Shown piece after piece: positions 1 through 8,538 of a DNA stretch of 32,083 nt. A model generated the notes under the pieces. The model was not told where the DNA came from, made no database searches, and worked only from the letters and a program-made list of their open reading frames with translations. This DNA comes from Acidiferrobacter sp. (GTDB lineage Bacteria > Pseudomonadota > Gammaproteobacteria > Acidiferrobacterales > Acidiferrobacteraceae): positions 1 to 32,083 of the forward strand of contig DAHWGZ010000002.1 of NCBI GenBank assembly GCA_027335965.1, written 5' to 3'. Every line of letters begins with the position of its first letter. The first letter of the stretch is position 1. A program made the position numbers and the translations under genes.

Positions 1-1
1 T

Positions 2-493
2 CTTGCCGCAGCGTTTGCTTTTGATGAAAGCAAGACCGCGTTGCTGGTCGATTGCCGCCTGCGCGATCCCCAGCAGGATCGTCTGGCTGGCGGTGACATT
101 CACTACGGACTGACCGACTACCTCGAGGCTGAAGACGTCGAGGTGGGCCAGATCATACACGAAGGAGGGTTGCCGCGCTTTCGGCTGATCCCGGCCGGCC
201 GCAAAAGCGATGCCGGGACCGAGCATCTCGACTCACGGCGCATGCGTGATCTGATCGCGCACTTGCGGGACCGCTACCCGGATCGCTACATCGTCCTCGA
301 TGCCGCTTCTCCAGCGGAATCCGCCGACGCCTCCGTGCTGGCCGAGATCGCCGACTTCGTATTGCTGGTCGTTCCCTACGGCAAGGTGACGGAGTCGCAG
401 ATCTGGGGCGTGGCGAAAGGAATTGACGAGGAGAAATTCCTGGGCGTCGTCTTCAACGACGAGCCGCAGCCACGTCGCGTCATCTGGAATTAA
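2..493 (+). CDS. CpsD/Wzc-type tyrosine kinase of polysaccharide export (5' partial)
   Basis: C-terminal part of a BY-kinase/ParA-like P-loop ATPase that, in this family, autophosphorylates on tyrosine and controls chain length and export of polysaccharide at the inner membrane. The frame is open from base 2 without a start, so the gene begins upstream and its Walker A motif is outside the window. Visible are the Walker A'-like segment LLVDCRLRDP near the start, the Walker B-like segment YIVLDAASP, and the family-typical FVLLVVPYGKVTESQIW and FLGVVFND stretches. The protein stops at VIWN with no C-terminal tyrosine cluster, so it may be phosphorylated elsewhere or act only as an ATPase. The order kinase, beta-barrel, ATPase matches XrtA-associated EPS loci (known of those loci). 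Family assignment is fairly sure; substrate is unknown. Confidence 0.8.
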   Translation, partial: LAAAFAFDESKTALLVDCRLRDPQQDRLAGGDIHYGLTDYLEAEDVEVGQIIHEGGLPRFRLIPAGRKSDAGTEHLDSRRMRDLIAHLRDRYPDRYIVLDAASPAESADASVLAEIADFVLLVVPYGKVTESQIWGVAKGIDEEKFLGVVFNDEPQPRRVIWN

Positions 494-497
494 TGGC

Positions 498-1889
498 GTG
501 CGTAAATTTAAAAAATCTACCCGCATTGCTAGGGTGCTGGGATTAGGGTCGTTTGCCCTTATGGCCATGTCCATGAGGGCAAACGCCGCTCATATCGAGT
601 ATGGGCTAGGCTACAACGGGATCTATACGAACAACATTTATAGATCCAATACGAACCAGCAAAACGAATATATCAATGTGTTTCGCGGGCTTTTTTCCTA
701 TCAAAAGCACGGTCGGCATCTCGATACCCATTTAGATCTTGAGGCTATGGGGCGCGTGTTCACGCGCGGGACATACGGGAACGATGTGTTATTTGGGGTG
801 AACTCGCTCACTCATTACATCGTCCTGCCGAAGGTGTTTAGTTTGTCTGAGCGCGACATCTTTACGCAAGCACCGATAGATCCGCGGTTTGTGATGACGC
901 CGACGAACCTTCAAAACACCAACGCGTTCTCGGCGGGCCCCAATTTTTCTTGGTATGTCGATCCGATCGACGCCTTCAAAGTCGACCTGCGTTACCGCAA
1001 CTTCTATTACCAGAAAGAGCCGTCGACCTTTCCGCAGACCTATTCCACCAGCAACTACCGGTGGCTGGCCGAGACCCGCTTCGTGCATGCGTTTTCGCGC
1101 ACCACGGAGGCGTCTATCAATTATGTGCCGTCGATAGTGCGCTACAACAACACCATCGTGAACCCGGATTATCGGCGTCAGGACATGTTCTTGGGGCTTG
1201 ATACGCGCATCGATGGCGTCGGCGTCACAGCCCAGGGAGGCCGTACCCGCATCGAGCAGACAGGGCAAAGCCATACCTTGAATGGCACGCTCGCGCGCAT
1301 TGCCCTGACCGACCGGCTGGGTCCGCGCTCGCGTCTCACGGCAGCGGCCGACCGCAGCTATGGGGACGCCGGCCGCTATGCGCTTTTGGAGGCGCCAGCG
1401 CCAAACCTGATCGTGCCCATCGCCACGAATCCCTCGCAAATCGTCGGCGGAGGCCTGTACTACGGGCGCATGGCCAATCTTGGTTATGAGTATCGTCGTG
1501 CCTATGGCGTGGACCGCGTCACCGCCTTTTGGCAACACCTTCACTATTTGACCACAACCCTGAGTCAGCAGCTCGAGGGCGGCGTGTTCAACATCGGCTA
1601 CGACATTTCCGAGCGGTGGACGGATTCATTGTTTGGGGACTACGTCAAAGTGCACTATTTGGATTACAACGCCAATACGCGTGATTACGGCGGCGGCATG
1701 CGTGTCCGCTATCGTCTGTCGCCGGATCTGAGCGTAAGCCTAGAGGGGATGTACGATCGAGGCATAAGCACGGACTCGGTGCTTTCCTATACCGAGTGGA
1801 GGGCCATTGTGGGGATCTCGTACCTCACGAACCCGAACCGCATGCGCACCGATCCTTTCGTTCATTACACCAACTCGATCTTCTACTAG
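498..1889 (+). CDS. outer-membrane beta-barrel protein of the EPS locus (TIGR03016-like)
   Basis: Predicted outer-membrane protein of 463 residues. The GTG start at 498, five bases after the kinase stop, gives a clean signal peptide: basic n-region (RKFKKSTRIAR), hydrophobic core, and cleavage after MRANA before AHIEY. Starting further upstream would overlap the kinase with a non-secretory sequence. The mature part is rich in alternating aromatic and polar residues and in Tyr and Asn, and it ends in aromatic residues (SIFY), as expected of a barrel assembled by BAM. Size and position beside the ExeA-like ATPase match the uncharacterised PEP-CTERM-associated outer-membrane family; it may help move or anchor the polysaccharide. 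It is more AT-rich than the genes downstream. The barrel call is likely; the exact family is from context. Confidence 0.75.
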   Translation: MRKFKKSTRIARVLGLGSFALMAMSMRANAAHIEYGLGYNGIYTNNIYRSNTNQQNEYINVFRGLFSYQKHGRHLDTHLDLEAMGRVFTRGTYGNDVLFGVNSLTHYIVLPKVFSLSERDIFTQAPIDPRFVMTPTNLQNTNAFSAGPNFSWYVDPIDAFKVDLRYRNFYYQKEPSTFPQTYSTSNYRWLAETRFVHAFSRTTEASINYVPSIVRYNNTIVNPDYRRQDMFLGLDTRIDGVGVTAQGGRTRIEQTGQSHTLNGTLARIALTDRLGPRSRLTAAADRSYGDAGRYALLEAPAPNLIVPIATNPSQIVGGGLYYGRMANLGYEYRRAYGVDRVTAFWQHLHYLTTTLSQQLEGGVFNIGYDISERWTDSLFGDYVKVHYLDYNANTRDYGGGMRVRYRLSPDLSVSLEGMYDRGISTDSVLSYTEWRAIVGISYLTNPNRMRTDPFVHYTNSIFY

Positions 1890-1891
1890 CC

Positions 1892-2977
1892 ATGTATCTC
1901 GATTATTTCCATTTGAAGGAGCACCCATTCCAAATCACGCCGGATTCGGATTTCCTGTACATGAGCGCCGCGCACTCCCGGGCCAAGGCGTACATGGATT
2001 ACAGCATCCGCAATCGCGACGGATTCGTCGTCATAACGGGCGAGGTCGGGGCCGGGAAAACGACGCTCATAAGAAAGCTTCTGTCGGAGTTCGACGACTC
2101 TGTGGTCGTGGCAAAGATCTTTCAGACGCAGCTCGATGAGACCCAGTTTCTGCAGGCGGTGCTTGTCGAGTTCGGGCTGAATCCGTTCAATGCCGGGAAG
2201 GTCGAGCTCATGGATATGCTGTCGTCGTTTCTCGTCGAGAGCTTCCTCAAAAGAAAGCAGCTTGTGCTCATCGTTGATGAGGCTCAGAACTTAAACAGGC
2301 GGGTGTTGGAGGAGATCCGCATGATGTCGGGCCTGGAGACAGAGAAGCAAAAAATCCTCCATGTCATTTTGGTGGGCCAACCCGAGCTGAACGAGACTCT
2401 CGATGCGCCTGGGCTTGAGCAGCTCACGCAGCGGGTGCGGCTGCGTTTTCATATTGCGGCGCTCACGGAAGCCGAGGCAGCAGACTATGTGTACCACAGG
2501 CTGCGTATAGCCGGGGCCGTGAACCCGGAGGCCTTGTTTGCGCGTGATGCCATTCCGGTCATTTATGAGTACACCGGAGGCATACCGCGCCTCATAAACA
2601 CCCTGTGTGATACGGCGCTGACCTGTGCCTTTGCCGACGATAGCGAGGGGGTCGATGAGGTGATGGTAAAGTCCGCCGTCCTCGAGCTGCAATGGAAGCC
2701 GTTTAGCGCCCGTTCGCGTCAGGCGCCGCGAGCGACGCCGTCCATGGTCGGCGATGGCGCCCCCGGTACGCGTGATCGAGATCTTGAGGATATTGCTAGG
2801 GCGGTGGCGTCCATGGAGCCGCGTCTCGATGGCATAGAGACGCTATTAAAAGGCATGGTGACCATTCTCCAGCGGCGCAATCGCATATCGCTTAGGGTTA
2901 GTGAAAACCAGGTACAGCAATTTTTGAAGCAGGTGAGCGCCGAGATGGAAAGGCTTTACACACACCACCAGGCTTGA
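1892..2977 (+). CDS. ExeA-like AAA ATPase of EPS/PEP-CTERM loci (TIGR03015-like)
   Basis: Cytoplasmic ATPase of 361 residues, starting two bases after the upstream stop. The N-terminus MYLDYFHLKEHPFQITPD is the hallmark of the ExeA/GspA-like AAA family. Walker A is GEVGAGKT (about residues 50-57, Lys56) and Walker B is LVLIVDEAQ (Asp129-Glu130). A sensor and arginine region follows (GQPELNE, then EYTGGIPRLINTLCD). After about residue 270 comes a linker and a charged, probably helical tail (EDIARAVASMEPRLDGIETLLKG). There is no membrane segment or peptidoglycan-binding domain, unlike ExeA itself. In XrtA clusters this ATPase neighbours the tyrosine kinase and the beta-barrel; a role in energising or assembling the export complex is assumed, not shown. 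Confidence 0.85.
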   Translation: MYLDYFHLKEHPFQITPDSDFLYMSAAHSRAKAYMDYSIRNRDGFVVITGEVGAGKTTLIRKLLSEFDDSVVVAKIFQTQLDETQFLQAVLVEFGLNPFNAGKVELMDMLSSFLVESFLKRKQLVLIVDEAQNLNRRVLEEIRMMSGLETEKQKILHVILVGQPELNETLDAPGLEQLTQRVRLRFHIAALTEAEAADYVYHRLRIAGAVNPEALFARDAIPVIYEYTGGIPRLINTLCDTALTCAFADDSEGVDEVMVKSAVLELQWKPFSARSRQAPRATPSMVGDGAPGTRDRDLEDIARAVASMEPRLDGIETLLKGMVTILQRRNRISLRVSENQVQQFLKQVSAEMERLYTHHQA

Positions 2978-2988
2978 GAGGGCGACGT

Positions 2989-4962
2989 ATGTGCGGTATC
3001 GCGGGAATAGTGGCCTTTTCAGGCGGCAAGCCGCCGGCAAAAGCCGAGGTGGATGACATGGTGTGGCGCATTCGCCATCGGGGTCCGGACGGCCAAGGAT
3101 GTTATATCGACAGCTGCTGCTGTCTTGGGCACGCGCGGCTTAGCATTATCGATATTGCCGGCGGTACGCAGCCGCTGGCCAACGAAAGTCGCAGCGTCTG
3201 GGTGACGTTCAACGGCGAGATATTCAATTACATAGAGCTGCGGCGGCTGCTCAAAAAGCGTGGTCATGCGTTTTCAACGCACAGCGACACCGAAGTCATC
3301 GTGCATCTCTACGAGGAGTACGGCGACGATTTCCCCCGGCACCTGAATGGGCAATTCGCCATCGCAATTTGGGATGTCCGGCGGCGAAGGCTGGTGCTGG
3401 CGCGGGACCGGGTAGGCATACGGCCACTTTTTTTTCACCGCGCGCGCTCGCGTGTGTATTTCGCGTCCGAGGTGAAGGCCTTATTCGCCTGCCCGGAGAT
3501 TCCGCGCGCGCTCGATTGGGGTGGCGTGGCGCGGGTCTTTACCTACTGGGGTGTGCCGGAGCCTGGGAGCGTGTTTGCTGGCGTGCAAAGCGTGCGCCCG
3601 GGGTGTGTGGTGGTATTCGACGCGGACGGTCGTCAGCGGCAGCACCGTTACTGGGATTGGGCATTCACGCATCGCGCGGCCACCGACATGCGGAGCCGCG
3701 AGGAATGCGTGACGGGCCTGGATGAGACCTTGCGGGCGGCAATCGAGCGTCAGGTGCGTTCCGACGTGCCGGTCGGCGCTTATGTAAGCGGCGGCATAGA
3801 TTCCGCCATGATCGTGGCGTACATGACGGAAATCCTGAATGTCCCGCCACCTACATTCTCCCTGCGCTTCGCGGATCGGGAGTTCGACGAGGGTGTCTAT
3901 CAGCGCGCGGTCGCGGACCGTCATGGCACGCGCCACACCGAGGTCACGGTGACCACCATGGACATCGCGAAAGCCTTCGCGCGCACCGTATGGCATGCCG
4001 AAAGCCCGATGCTGCGCACGGCGCCCGTTCCCATGATGCTTTTGTCGCGTCATGTGCATGAGGCCGGCATCAAGGTCGTGCTCACGGGAGAAGGAGCCGA
4101 CGAGACGCTGGCCGGCTACGACATATTTCGCGAGGCGCGGGTGCGCCGTTTCTGGGCGCGCGTGCCGCGATCGCGCATGCGGCCCGCGCTCCTTACGCGC
4201 CTCTACCCGTACCTGAACGCCCATCCGGCGGCGTCCGCGGCCTATGCGCAAAAATTCTTCGGGCAGGGTCTCGAGCAGGCTGGATATCCGGGTTTCGGGC
4301 ACTGGCCGCGGTGGCAGACGACGCGGCGCAGCCTGCAATTTTTCCATCCGGATCTGAGGGCGGCCATGGATTTCGACTATGTGGAGGAGGGGCGGACCTT
4401 GCTGCCGGCCGATCACGGCGCTTGGGATGCCTTGTGTGTCGATCAATGCATCGAGGCGCGTACGCTACTGTCTGGCTATCTTCTTGGCTCGCAAGGAGAC
4501 CGGGTCGCGCTGGCCAATAGTGTCGAGACGCGCGTGCCTTTCCTCGATACCAAGGTCATCGAGTACGCCAATCGGTTGCCGGCGCGCTATAAGCTCATGG
4601 GCCTGAAGGAAAAATACATCCTAAAGCGCCTGGGGCGCGGACGCATACCCGACGTTATCTGCGACCGTCCCAAACAGCCGTATAGGGCCCCCGATAGCGC
4701 AAGTTTCTTCCATAAGGGGATCCCTGACGAGGGCGTGGCGCGCGCCTTTGAAAAAAAGCGACTCCTGGAAGTCGGATACTTCGATGCTGAGGCCGCCGGT
4801 AAGCTGTTCGAGAAGTGCCGCCAGGGAAAGGCAATAGGTTTCGCGGACAACATGGCCTTTGTGGGCATCTATTCCACGATGCTGCTTCACGAGCAGTTCG
4901 TGGAGGGCGATGCCTCCGGGACGTGCATGATAGATGAGCTGCCAAGTGTGCGGGCAGGCTGA
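2989..4962 (+). CDS. asparagine-synthase-type glutamine amidotransferase
   Basis: Class II glutamine amidotransferase fused to an ATP pyrophosphatase domain, 657 residues. The ATG at 2989 is chosen because it puts Cys at position 2 (MCGIAGI), the N-terminal nucleophile that hydrolyses glutamine; GAGAGGG lies just upstream. The glutaminase half shows RGPDGQG, GEIFNY and SDTEV. The synthetase half carries the PP-loop SGGIDS at 267-272, then LTGEGADE and a late RVPFLD. Such enzymes adenylate a carboxylate and transfer ammonia to it. It is longer than E. coli AsnB (about 554) and nearer the exosortase-associated EPS amidotransferases. Relatives in O-antigen loci (WbpS, WbtH) are linked to amidated hexosaminuronic acids, and a UDP-HexNAc dehydrogenase is encoded at 20807-22087. 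Amidation of a sugar or acyl carboxylate is inference; ordinary asparagine synthesis cannot be excluded. Confidence 0.85.
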   Translation: MCGIAGIVAFSGGKPPAKAEVDDMVWRIRHRGPDGQGCYIDSCCCLGHARLSIIDIAGGTQPLANESRSVWVTFNGEIFNYIELRRLLKKRGHAFSTHSDTEVIVHLYEEYGDDFPRHLNGQFAIAIWDVRRRRLVLARDRVGIRPLFFHRARSRVYFASEVKALFACPEIPRALDWGGVARVFTYWGVPEPGSVFAGVQSVRPGCVVVFDADGRQRQHRYWDWAFTHRAATDMRSREECVTGLDETLRAAIERQVRSDVPVGAYVSGGIDSAMIVAYMTEILNVPPPTFSLRFADREFDEGVYQRAVADRHGTRHTEVTVTTMDIAKAFARTVWHAESPMLRTAPVPMMLLSRHVHEAGIKVVLTGEGADETLAGYDIFREARVRRFWARVPRSRMRPALLTRLYPYLNAHPAASAAYAQKFFGQGLEQAGYPGFGHWPRWQTTRRSLQFFHPDLRAAMDFDYVEEGRTLLPADHGAWDALCVDQCIEARTLLSGYLLGSQGDRVALANSVETRVPFLDTKVIEYANRLPARYKLMGLKEKYILKRLGRGRIPDVICDRPKQPYRAPDSASFFHKGIPDEGVARAFEKKRLLEVGYFDAEAAGKLFEKCRQGKAIGFADNMAFVGIYSTMLLHEQFVEGDASGTCMIDELPSVRAG

Positions 4963-4975
4963 ATTGGGGGCAGGG

Positions 4976-6589
4976 ATGCTGTTGCAGGATGCATTTGCAA
5001 GAAGGGCCGCGGAGAATCCAGACGCACAGGCGTTGGTGTCGGCGGAAATACGGGTCAGTTACCGGGAGGTCAGCCGGCGTAGCGACGCGCTGGCGGCGTC
5101 GTTGGTGAAAGATGGAGTGGGGCGTGGCGATCGCGTCGCGCTGTTCATGGACAATTCGGTGGCGGCGGTCGTCGCGCTTTATGCGATCCTGAAAGCAGGC
5201 GCGGTTATGGTGCCAATCAATCCGCTTACCAAGTGCGATAAGCTTGCATTCATCCTTGCGGATGCCGAGGCTACGGCGTTCATAGGCGATAGCCACCTGC
5301 GGCGCGTCTTCGAAAGCGCTTGGGAGACCTACAGGCCGCGGGTGGTGATCGTAAGCGGTGGCGATGGGCACGACGCAAAAGACGGCGAGCGTGTCATGGA
5401 CGAGATGACGACCACCGGCGCATGCCCGGCGGTGGGCACGATCGACCAGGATCTTGCCGCGATCATCTATACATCCGGCTCCACAGGCACACCCAAGGGC
5501 GTGATGTTGACGCATCACAACATGGTGAGCGCGGCGCGGTCGGTGTCTGGTTATCTCGGCCTCATTGCGGCCGACCGCATTCTATGCGGCCTGCCGCTTG
5601 CCTTCGATTACGGACTTTATCAGGTTTTGATGGGCTTTATGGTCGGGGCCAGCGTGATCCTGGAGCGATCGTTTGCGTTTCCGGCGGCGGTCGTAAAGGT
5701 CATGGCGCGCGAACGGGTCACGGTATTTCCGGGCGTCCCGACCATATTTTCCATGCTGCTCGGGCACGAGGGCATGCTGGATGCTTATGACTGGAAGGCC
5801 GTGCGCACGATTACCAATACCGCGGCAAGTCTCCCGCCTGGGCACATAAAGCGCCTGAAGGCGCGTTTTCCCAAGGCCCGGATCTTTTCTATGTATGGCC
5901 TGACCGAGTGCAAGCGCGTGACCTACCTGGCGCCGGAAGAGATCGAGAATCGGCCCACCAGTGTCGGCCGGGGCATGCCCAATCAGGAGATCTATCTGAT
6001 TGACGCCGATGGCCGCCGCTTGCCGCCGGGCTCCGTCGGGGAGCTCGTGGTCCGTGGCAGTCACGTCATGCGCGGTTATTGGCGGCGTCCCGAGGAGACG
6101 GCGCAGCGCTTGAAGCCCGGCCCTTATCCGGGCGAGCGGGTTCTGCACACGGGGGACGTTTTTCACATGGATGAGAACGGTTATCTCTACTTCGTGGGAC
6201 GTTCGGACGACATCATAAAAAGCCGCGGCGAGAAGGTGAGCCCGAAAGAGGTGGAGAACGTCCTGTATGCCATGCCTTCGGTCCGCGAGGCGGCGGTCAT
6301 AGGCGTGGATGATGAAGTCCTGGGTCAGGCCATCCACGCGTTCGTGGCGGTCGACGCCAAGGCGCCGGTCACAAAGCAGGATATCGTGCGCCACTGCCAT
6401 GAGCATCTGGAGAGCTACATGGTGCCGAAGGTCGTGCACATCGTGGCGGCGCTTCCGAAGACGGACACGGGAAAGATCCGTAAGACCGGTCTTGCCGCGG
6501 CGGCGCGCGCGCAGGAAAAAGACGAGGCGGGCGCCGCCGCGGCACTGGCAAAACAACCTGTTAAGGCAGAGCGGGAGCACGTGCGATGA
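4976..6589 (+). CDS. AMP-forming acyl-CoA/acyl-ACP ligase
   Basis: ANL-superfamily adenylating enzyme, 537 residues, that activates a carboxylic acid as acyl-AMP and passes it to a phosphopantetheine thiol. Motifs in order: the ATP loop TSGSTGTPKG (about 166-175), YGLTECKR (A5), the GRSDDIIKSRGEKVSP hinge region (A7/A8), and PKTDTGKIRK with catalytic Lys500. ATG 4976, after a GGGGGCAGGG stretch and 13 bases past the amidotransferase stop, is preferred over an upstream ATG at 4934 that would overlap that gene. Its stop overlaps the ACP start (ATGA), so the natural acceptor is probably that carrier protein rather than CoA. It resembles the acyl ligases found in exosortase A loci. The acid used cannot be read from the sequence. 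After the catalytic Lys there is an Ala/Lys-rich tail of about 35 residues. Confidence 0.88.
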   Translation: MLLQDAFARRAAENPDAQALVSAEIRVSYREVSRRSDALAASLVKDGVGRGDRVALFMDNSVAAVVALYAILKAGAVMVPINPLTKCDKLAFILADAEATAFIGDSHLRRVFESAWETYRPRVVIVSGGDGHDAKDGERVMDEMTTTGACPAVGTIDQDLAAIIYTSGSTGTPKGVMLTHHNMVSAARSVSGYLGLIAADRILCGLPLAFDYGLYQVLMGFMVGASVILERSFAFPAAVVKVMARERVTVFPGVPTIFSMLLGHEGMLDAYDWKAVRTITNTAASLPPGHIKRLKARFPKARIFSMYGLTECKRVTYLAPEEIENRPTSVGRGMPNQEIYLIDADGRRLPPGSVGELVVRGSHVMRGYWRRPEETAQRLKPGPYPGERVLHTGDVFHMDENGYLYFVGRSDDIIKSRGEKVSPKEVENVLYAMPSVREAAVIGVDDEVLGQAIHAFVAVDAKAPVTKQDIVRHCHEHLESYMVPKVVHIVAALPKTDTGKIRKTGLAAAARAQEKDEAGAAAALAKQPVKAEREHVR

Positions 6590-6858
6590 CAAGCGTAAGG
6601 GATTGCGTCAAGGATTACATCTCGGAGAATTTCCTCATGGGCCTGAAGGACGGGGCGCTCACGGGCGACGCCTCGTTTCTGGATCTCGGGATCATAGACT
6701 CCACGGGGGTGATCGAGCTCATAGCCTTTCTCGAGGAGCGTTATGGAATACGGGTCGAGGACGCGGAAATGACCCCGGACAACCTCGACAGTCTCGATGC
6801 GATCGAGCAGTTCATTGCGCGCAAGACGTTCCGTCGAGCGTCGTCCATGACCGCTTAG
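6586..6858 (+). CDS. acyl carrier protein
   Basis: Stand-alone carrier protein of 90 residues with a PP-binding fold. The phosphopantetheine site is in FLDLGIIDSTGVIEL, with Ser39 as the attachment residue; the preceding Asp38 and following hydrophobic helix II fit the family. Helix I (VRDCVKDYISENF) and the C-terminal segment (DSLDAIEQFIARKTF) complete the four-helix pattern. The start overlaps the ligase stop by four bases, implying translational coupling and roughly matched synthesis. It needs a phosphopantetheinyl transferase from elsewhere in the genome. It is not the fatty-acid ACP, because it lacks the classical DSLD site and fab neighbours. It probably carries the acid activated by the ligase for an acyltransferase of this operon. 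Confidence 0.88.
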   Translation: MTSVRDCVKDYISENFLMGLKDGALTGDASFLDLGIIDSTGVIELIAFLEERYGIRVEDAEMTPDNLDSLDAIEQFIARKTFRRASSMTA

Positions 6859-6868
6859 GAGTCACGCC

Positions 6869-7867
6869 ATGGAAGCGGCCAAGGAACTCGAGGGAAACGC
6901 GCTGCTCGCTCTCGATTACGATCGGGAGATAGGGGCGATCGCGAGGCGATTCAAGGAGACCGTGGTGCGTTTTCGTAAACGCGGCGCGGTGGTGGCCGTG
7001 TCGGGGGGCGTGGACAGCGCGGTATGCTGCGCGCTCGCGGCACATGCCTTGGGGCCGCAGCGCGTGCTCGCGCTGTTGCTGCCCGAACGGGAGTCCTCGG
7101 CCGATTCCGAGCGGCTCGCCATGCAGGTGGTCGACGTGCTGGGCGTGCCCCATGAGCGCAAGGACATCACGGGCGCGCTCGAGGCGCTCGACTGCTATGA
7201 GCGACGCGATGCCGCGATTCGCGCCGTGGTCCCCGAGTATCGTGATGGGTGGCGCAACAAGCTCGTGATCACAGGCGGCCTGTCCGGGCAATTCAATCAT
7301 TTCCACGTCATCGCGGCCAAGCCCAATGGCGAGCGCATCGAGCGGCGTCTGGGCCTCAAGGAATATCTCGAAATCGTGGCGGCCACCAATTTCAAGCAGC
7401 GCACCCGCAAGAATGTCGAGTATCACCATGCCGACCGGCTCAACTACGTGGTCGTGGGCACGCCCAACAGGCTCGAGTACGATCAGGGGTTTTTCGTGAA
7501 GAACGGCGACGGCGCGGCCGATATCAAGCCCATAGCGCACCTCTACAAGACACAGGTCTATGGGCTCGCCCGGCATATGGGCCTGCCGCCCGAGATCGTG
7601 GCGTCGATCCCGACGAGCGATACTTACAGTCTCCCCCAGGAACAGGAGGATTTCTATTTCGCGCTGCCTTACGCGCAGCTCGATGTGGCGCTTGCCTACC
7701 GGGATGCGGGCCGCAGCGCCGCCGAACTCGCCGCGGCCTTGAGGGTGGGCCAGGTGGCGGCGGCGCGCATCTATGCCGATATCGAGGCCAAGCGCAGGAC
7801 GACACGCTACCTGCATGAGCCCCCGATCCTTATGGGGGCTAGTGAAACGCCATGCGATACGAAGTGA
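6869..7867 (+). CDS. NadE-like ATP pyrophosphatase (NAD synthase family paralogue)
   Basis: N-type ATP pyrophosphatase of 332 residues related to ammonia-dependent NAD synthase. A good ribosome site (AGGAG, 6857-6861) precedes ATG 6869. The PP-loop SGGVDS is at residues 45-50. The second family region is clear: VGTPNRLEYDQGFFVKNGDGAADIKPI (in the family, G-T-x-N-R-x-E and a GDG-D-x-x-P-I block), followed by LYKTQVYGLARHMGLP. There is no nitrilase glutaminase domain, so ammonia would come from outside, possibly from the neighbouring amidotransferase. The stretch between about residues 125 and 185 is unlike textbook NadE. It could be a true NAD synthase, but its place between an ACP and an acyltransferase, overlapping the latter by 16 bases, argues for a specialised amidating or adenylating role. 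The family is sure; the role is not. Confidence 0.8.
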   Translation: MEAAKELEGNALLALDYDREIGAIARRFKETVVRFRKRGAVVAVSGGVDSAVCCALAAHALGPQRVLALLLPERESSADSERLAMQVVDVLGVPHERKDITGALEALDCYERRDAAIRAVVPEYRDGWRNKLVITGGLSGQFNHFHVIAAKPNGERIERRLGLKEYLEIVAATNFKQRTRKNVEYHHADRLNYVVVGTPNRLEYDQGFFVKNGDGAADIKPIAHLYKTQVYGLARHMGLPPEIVASIPTSDTYSLPQEQEDFYFALPYAQLDVALAYRDAGRSAAELAAALRVGQVAAARIYADIEAKRRTTRYLHEPPILMGASETPCDTK

Positions 7868-8454
7868 AGGCGGTGGTCGTATCGCTCGTCCATTTCGTCA
7901 CCTGGCCGTTTTGGGTCCCGTCGGTCCTGGCCTATCGCGTGTTCGGCTCGGAACGGGCCTTCGATGTCTCGGCGAAGCTTTTGAGCCTGTGGCCGGGGCG
8001 CATCGGCCAATTTCTTCGGGCATCGTTTTACATGAAGACGCTCAAGGTGTGCCACTACGACCTGGCGGTCGGCTTCGGCTCGTTTTTTTCCCACCCAGAG
8101 GCGGAGGTCGGAAAGGGCGTGGGCATCGGCAGCTTTACCATCATCGGGACGGCGCGCTTGGGCGACCGGGTCATGGTGGCGAGCCGGGTGTCGGTATTAA
8201 GCGGCAAGTACCAGCATGGAGGCGGCCGGCGGGGGCGCGACTTCCGCGCCAATGACCTCCATCTGGAACCGGTTCGGATCGGCGATGGGAGCTGGCTTGG
8301 CGAGGGGTCGCTGATCATGGCCGATGTCGGTAGTCAGTGCATCGTTTCCGCCGGGAGCGTGGTCACCAAGGCCATGCCCGGCGGCTCGACGGCGGTTGGC
8401 AATCCGGCGCGATTCCTGCGTTACGCGGACAAGGCCGAGGTCGCGGCCGGCTAA
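7852..8454 (+). CDS. hexapeptide-repeat acyltransferase (WcaF/WbbJ-like)
   Basis: Left-handed beta-helix acyltransferase of 200 residues. About 80 N-terminal residues with hydrophobic patches (VVVSLVHFVTWPFWVPSVLAY) precede imperfect hexapeptide repeats: VGKGVGIGSFTIIG, LGDRVMVASRVSVL, IGDGSWLGEGSLIMADVG and SAGSVVTKAMPGGS, then the usual NPARFLR ending. It probably acts at the cytoplasmic face of the membrane, moving an acetyl group from acetyl-CoA or, given the neighbours, another acyl group from the ACP to a sugar hydroxyl or amine. Its ATG lies inside the end of the NadE-like gene. A catalytic His is plausible in KYQHGGGRRG but is not in the commonest sequence setting. Donor and acceptor are unknown. 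Confidence 0.78.
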   Translation: MRYEVKAVVVSLVHFVTWPFWVPSVLAYRVFGSERAFDVSAKLLSLWPGRIGQFLRASFYMKTLKVCHYDLAVGFGSFFSHPEAEVGKGVGIGSFTIIGTARLGDRVMVASRVSVLSGKYQHGGGRRGRDFRANDLHLEPVRIGDGSWLGEGSLIMADVGSQCIVSAGSVVTKAMPGGSTAVGNPARFLRYADKAEVAAG

Positions 8455-8538
8455 AGCACGCTCACAGCCCACGGATGGGCGGAGATCTTGCATGAATGGA
8501 GCATGGGCACGAGACGCTACGCCAGCCGAGGCTTATGC

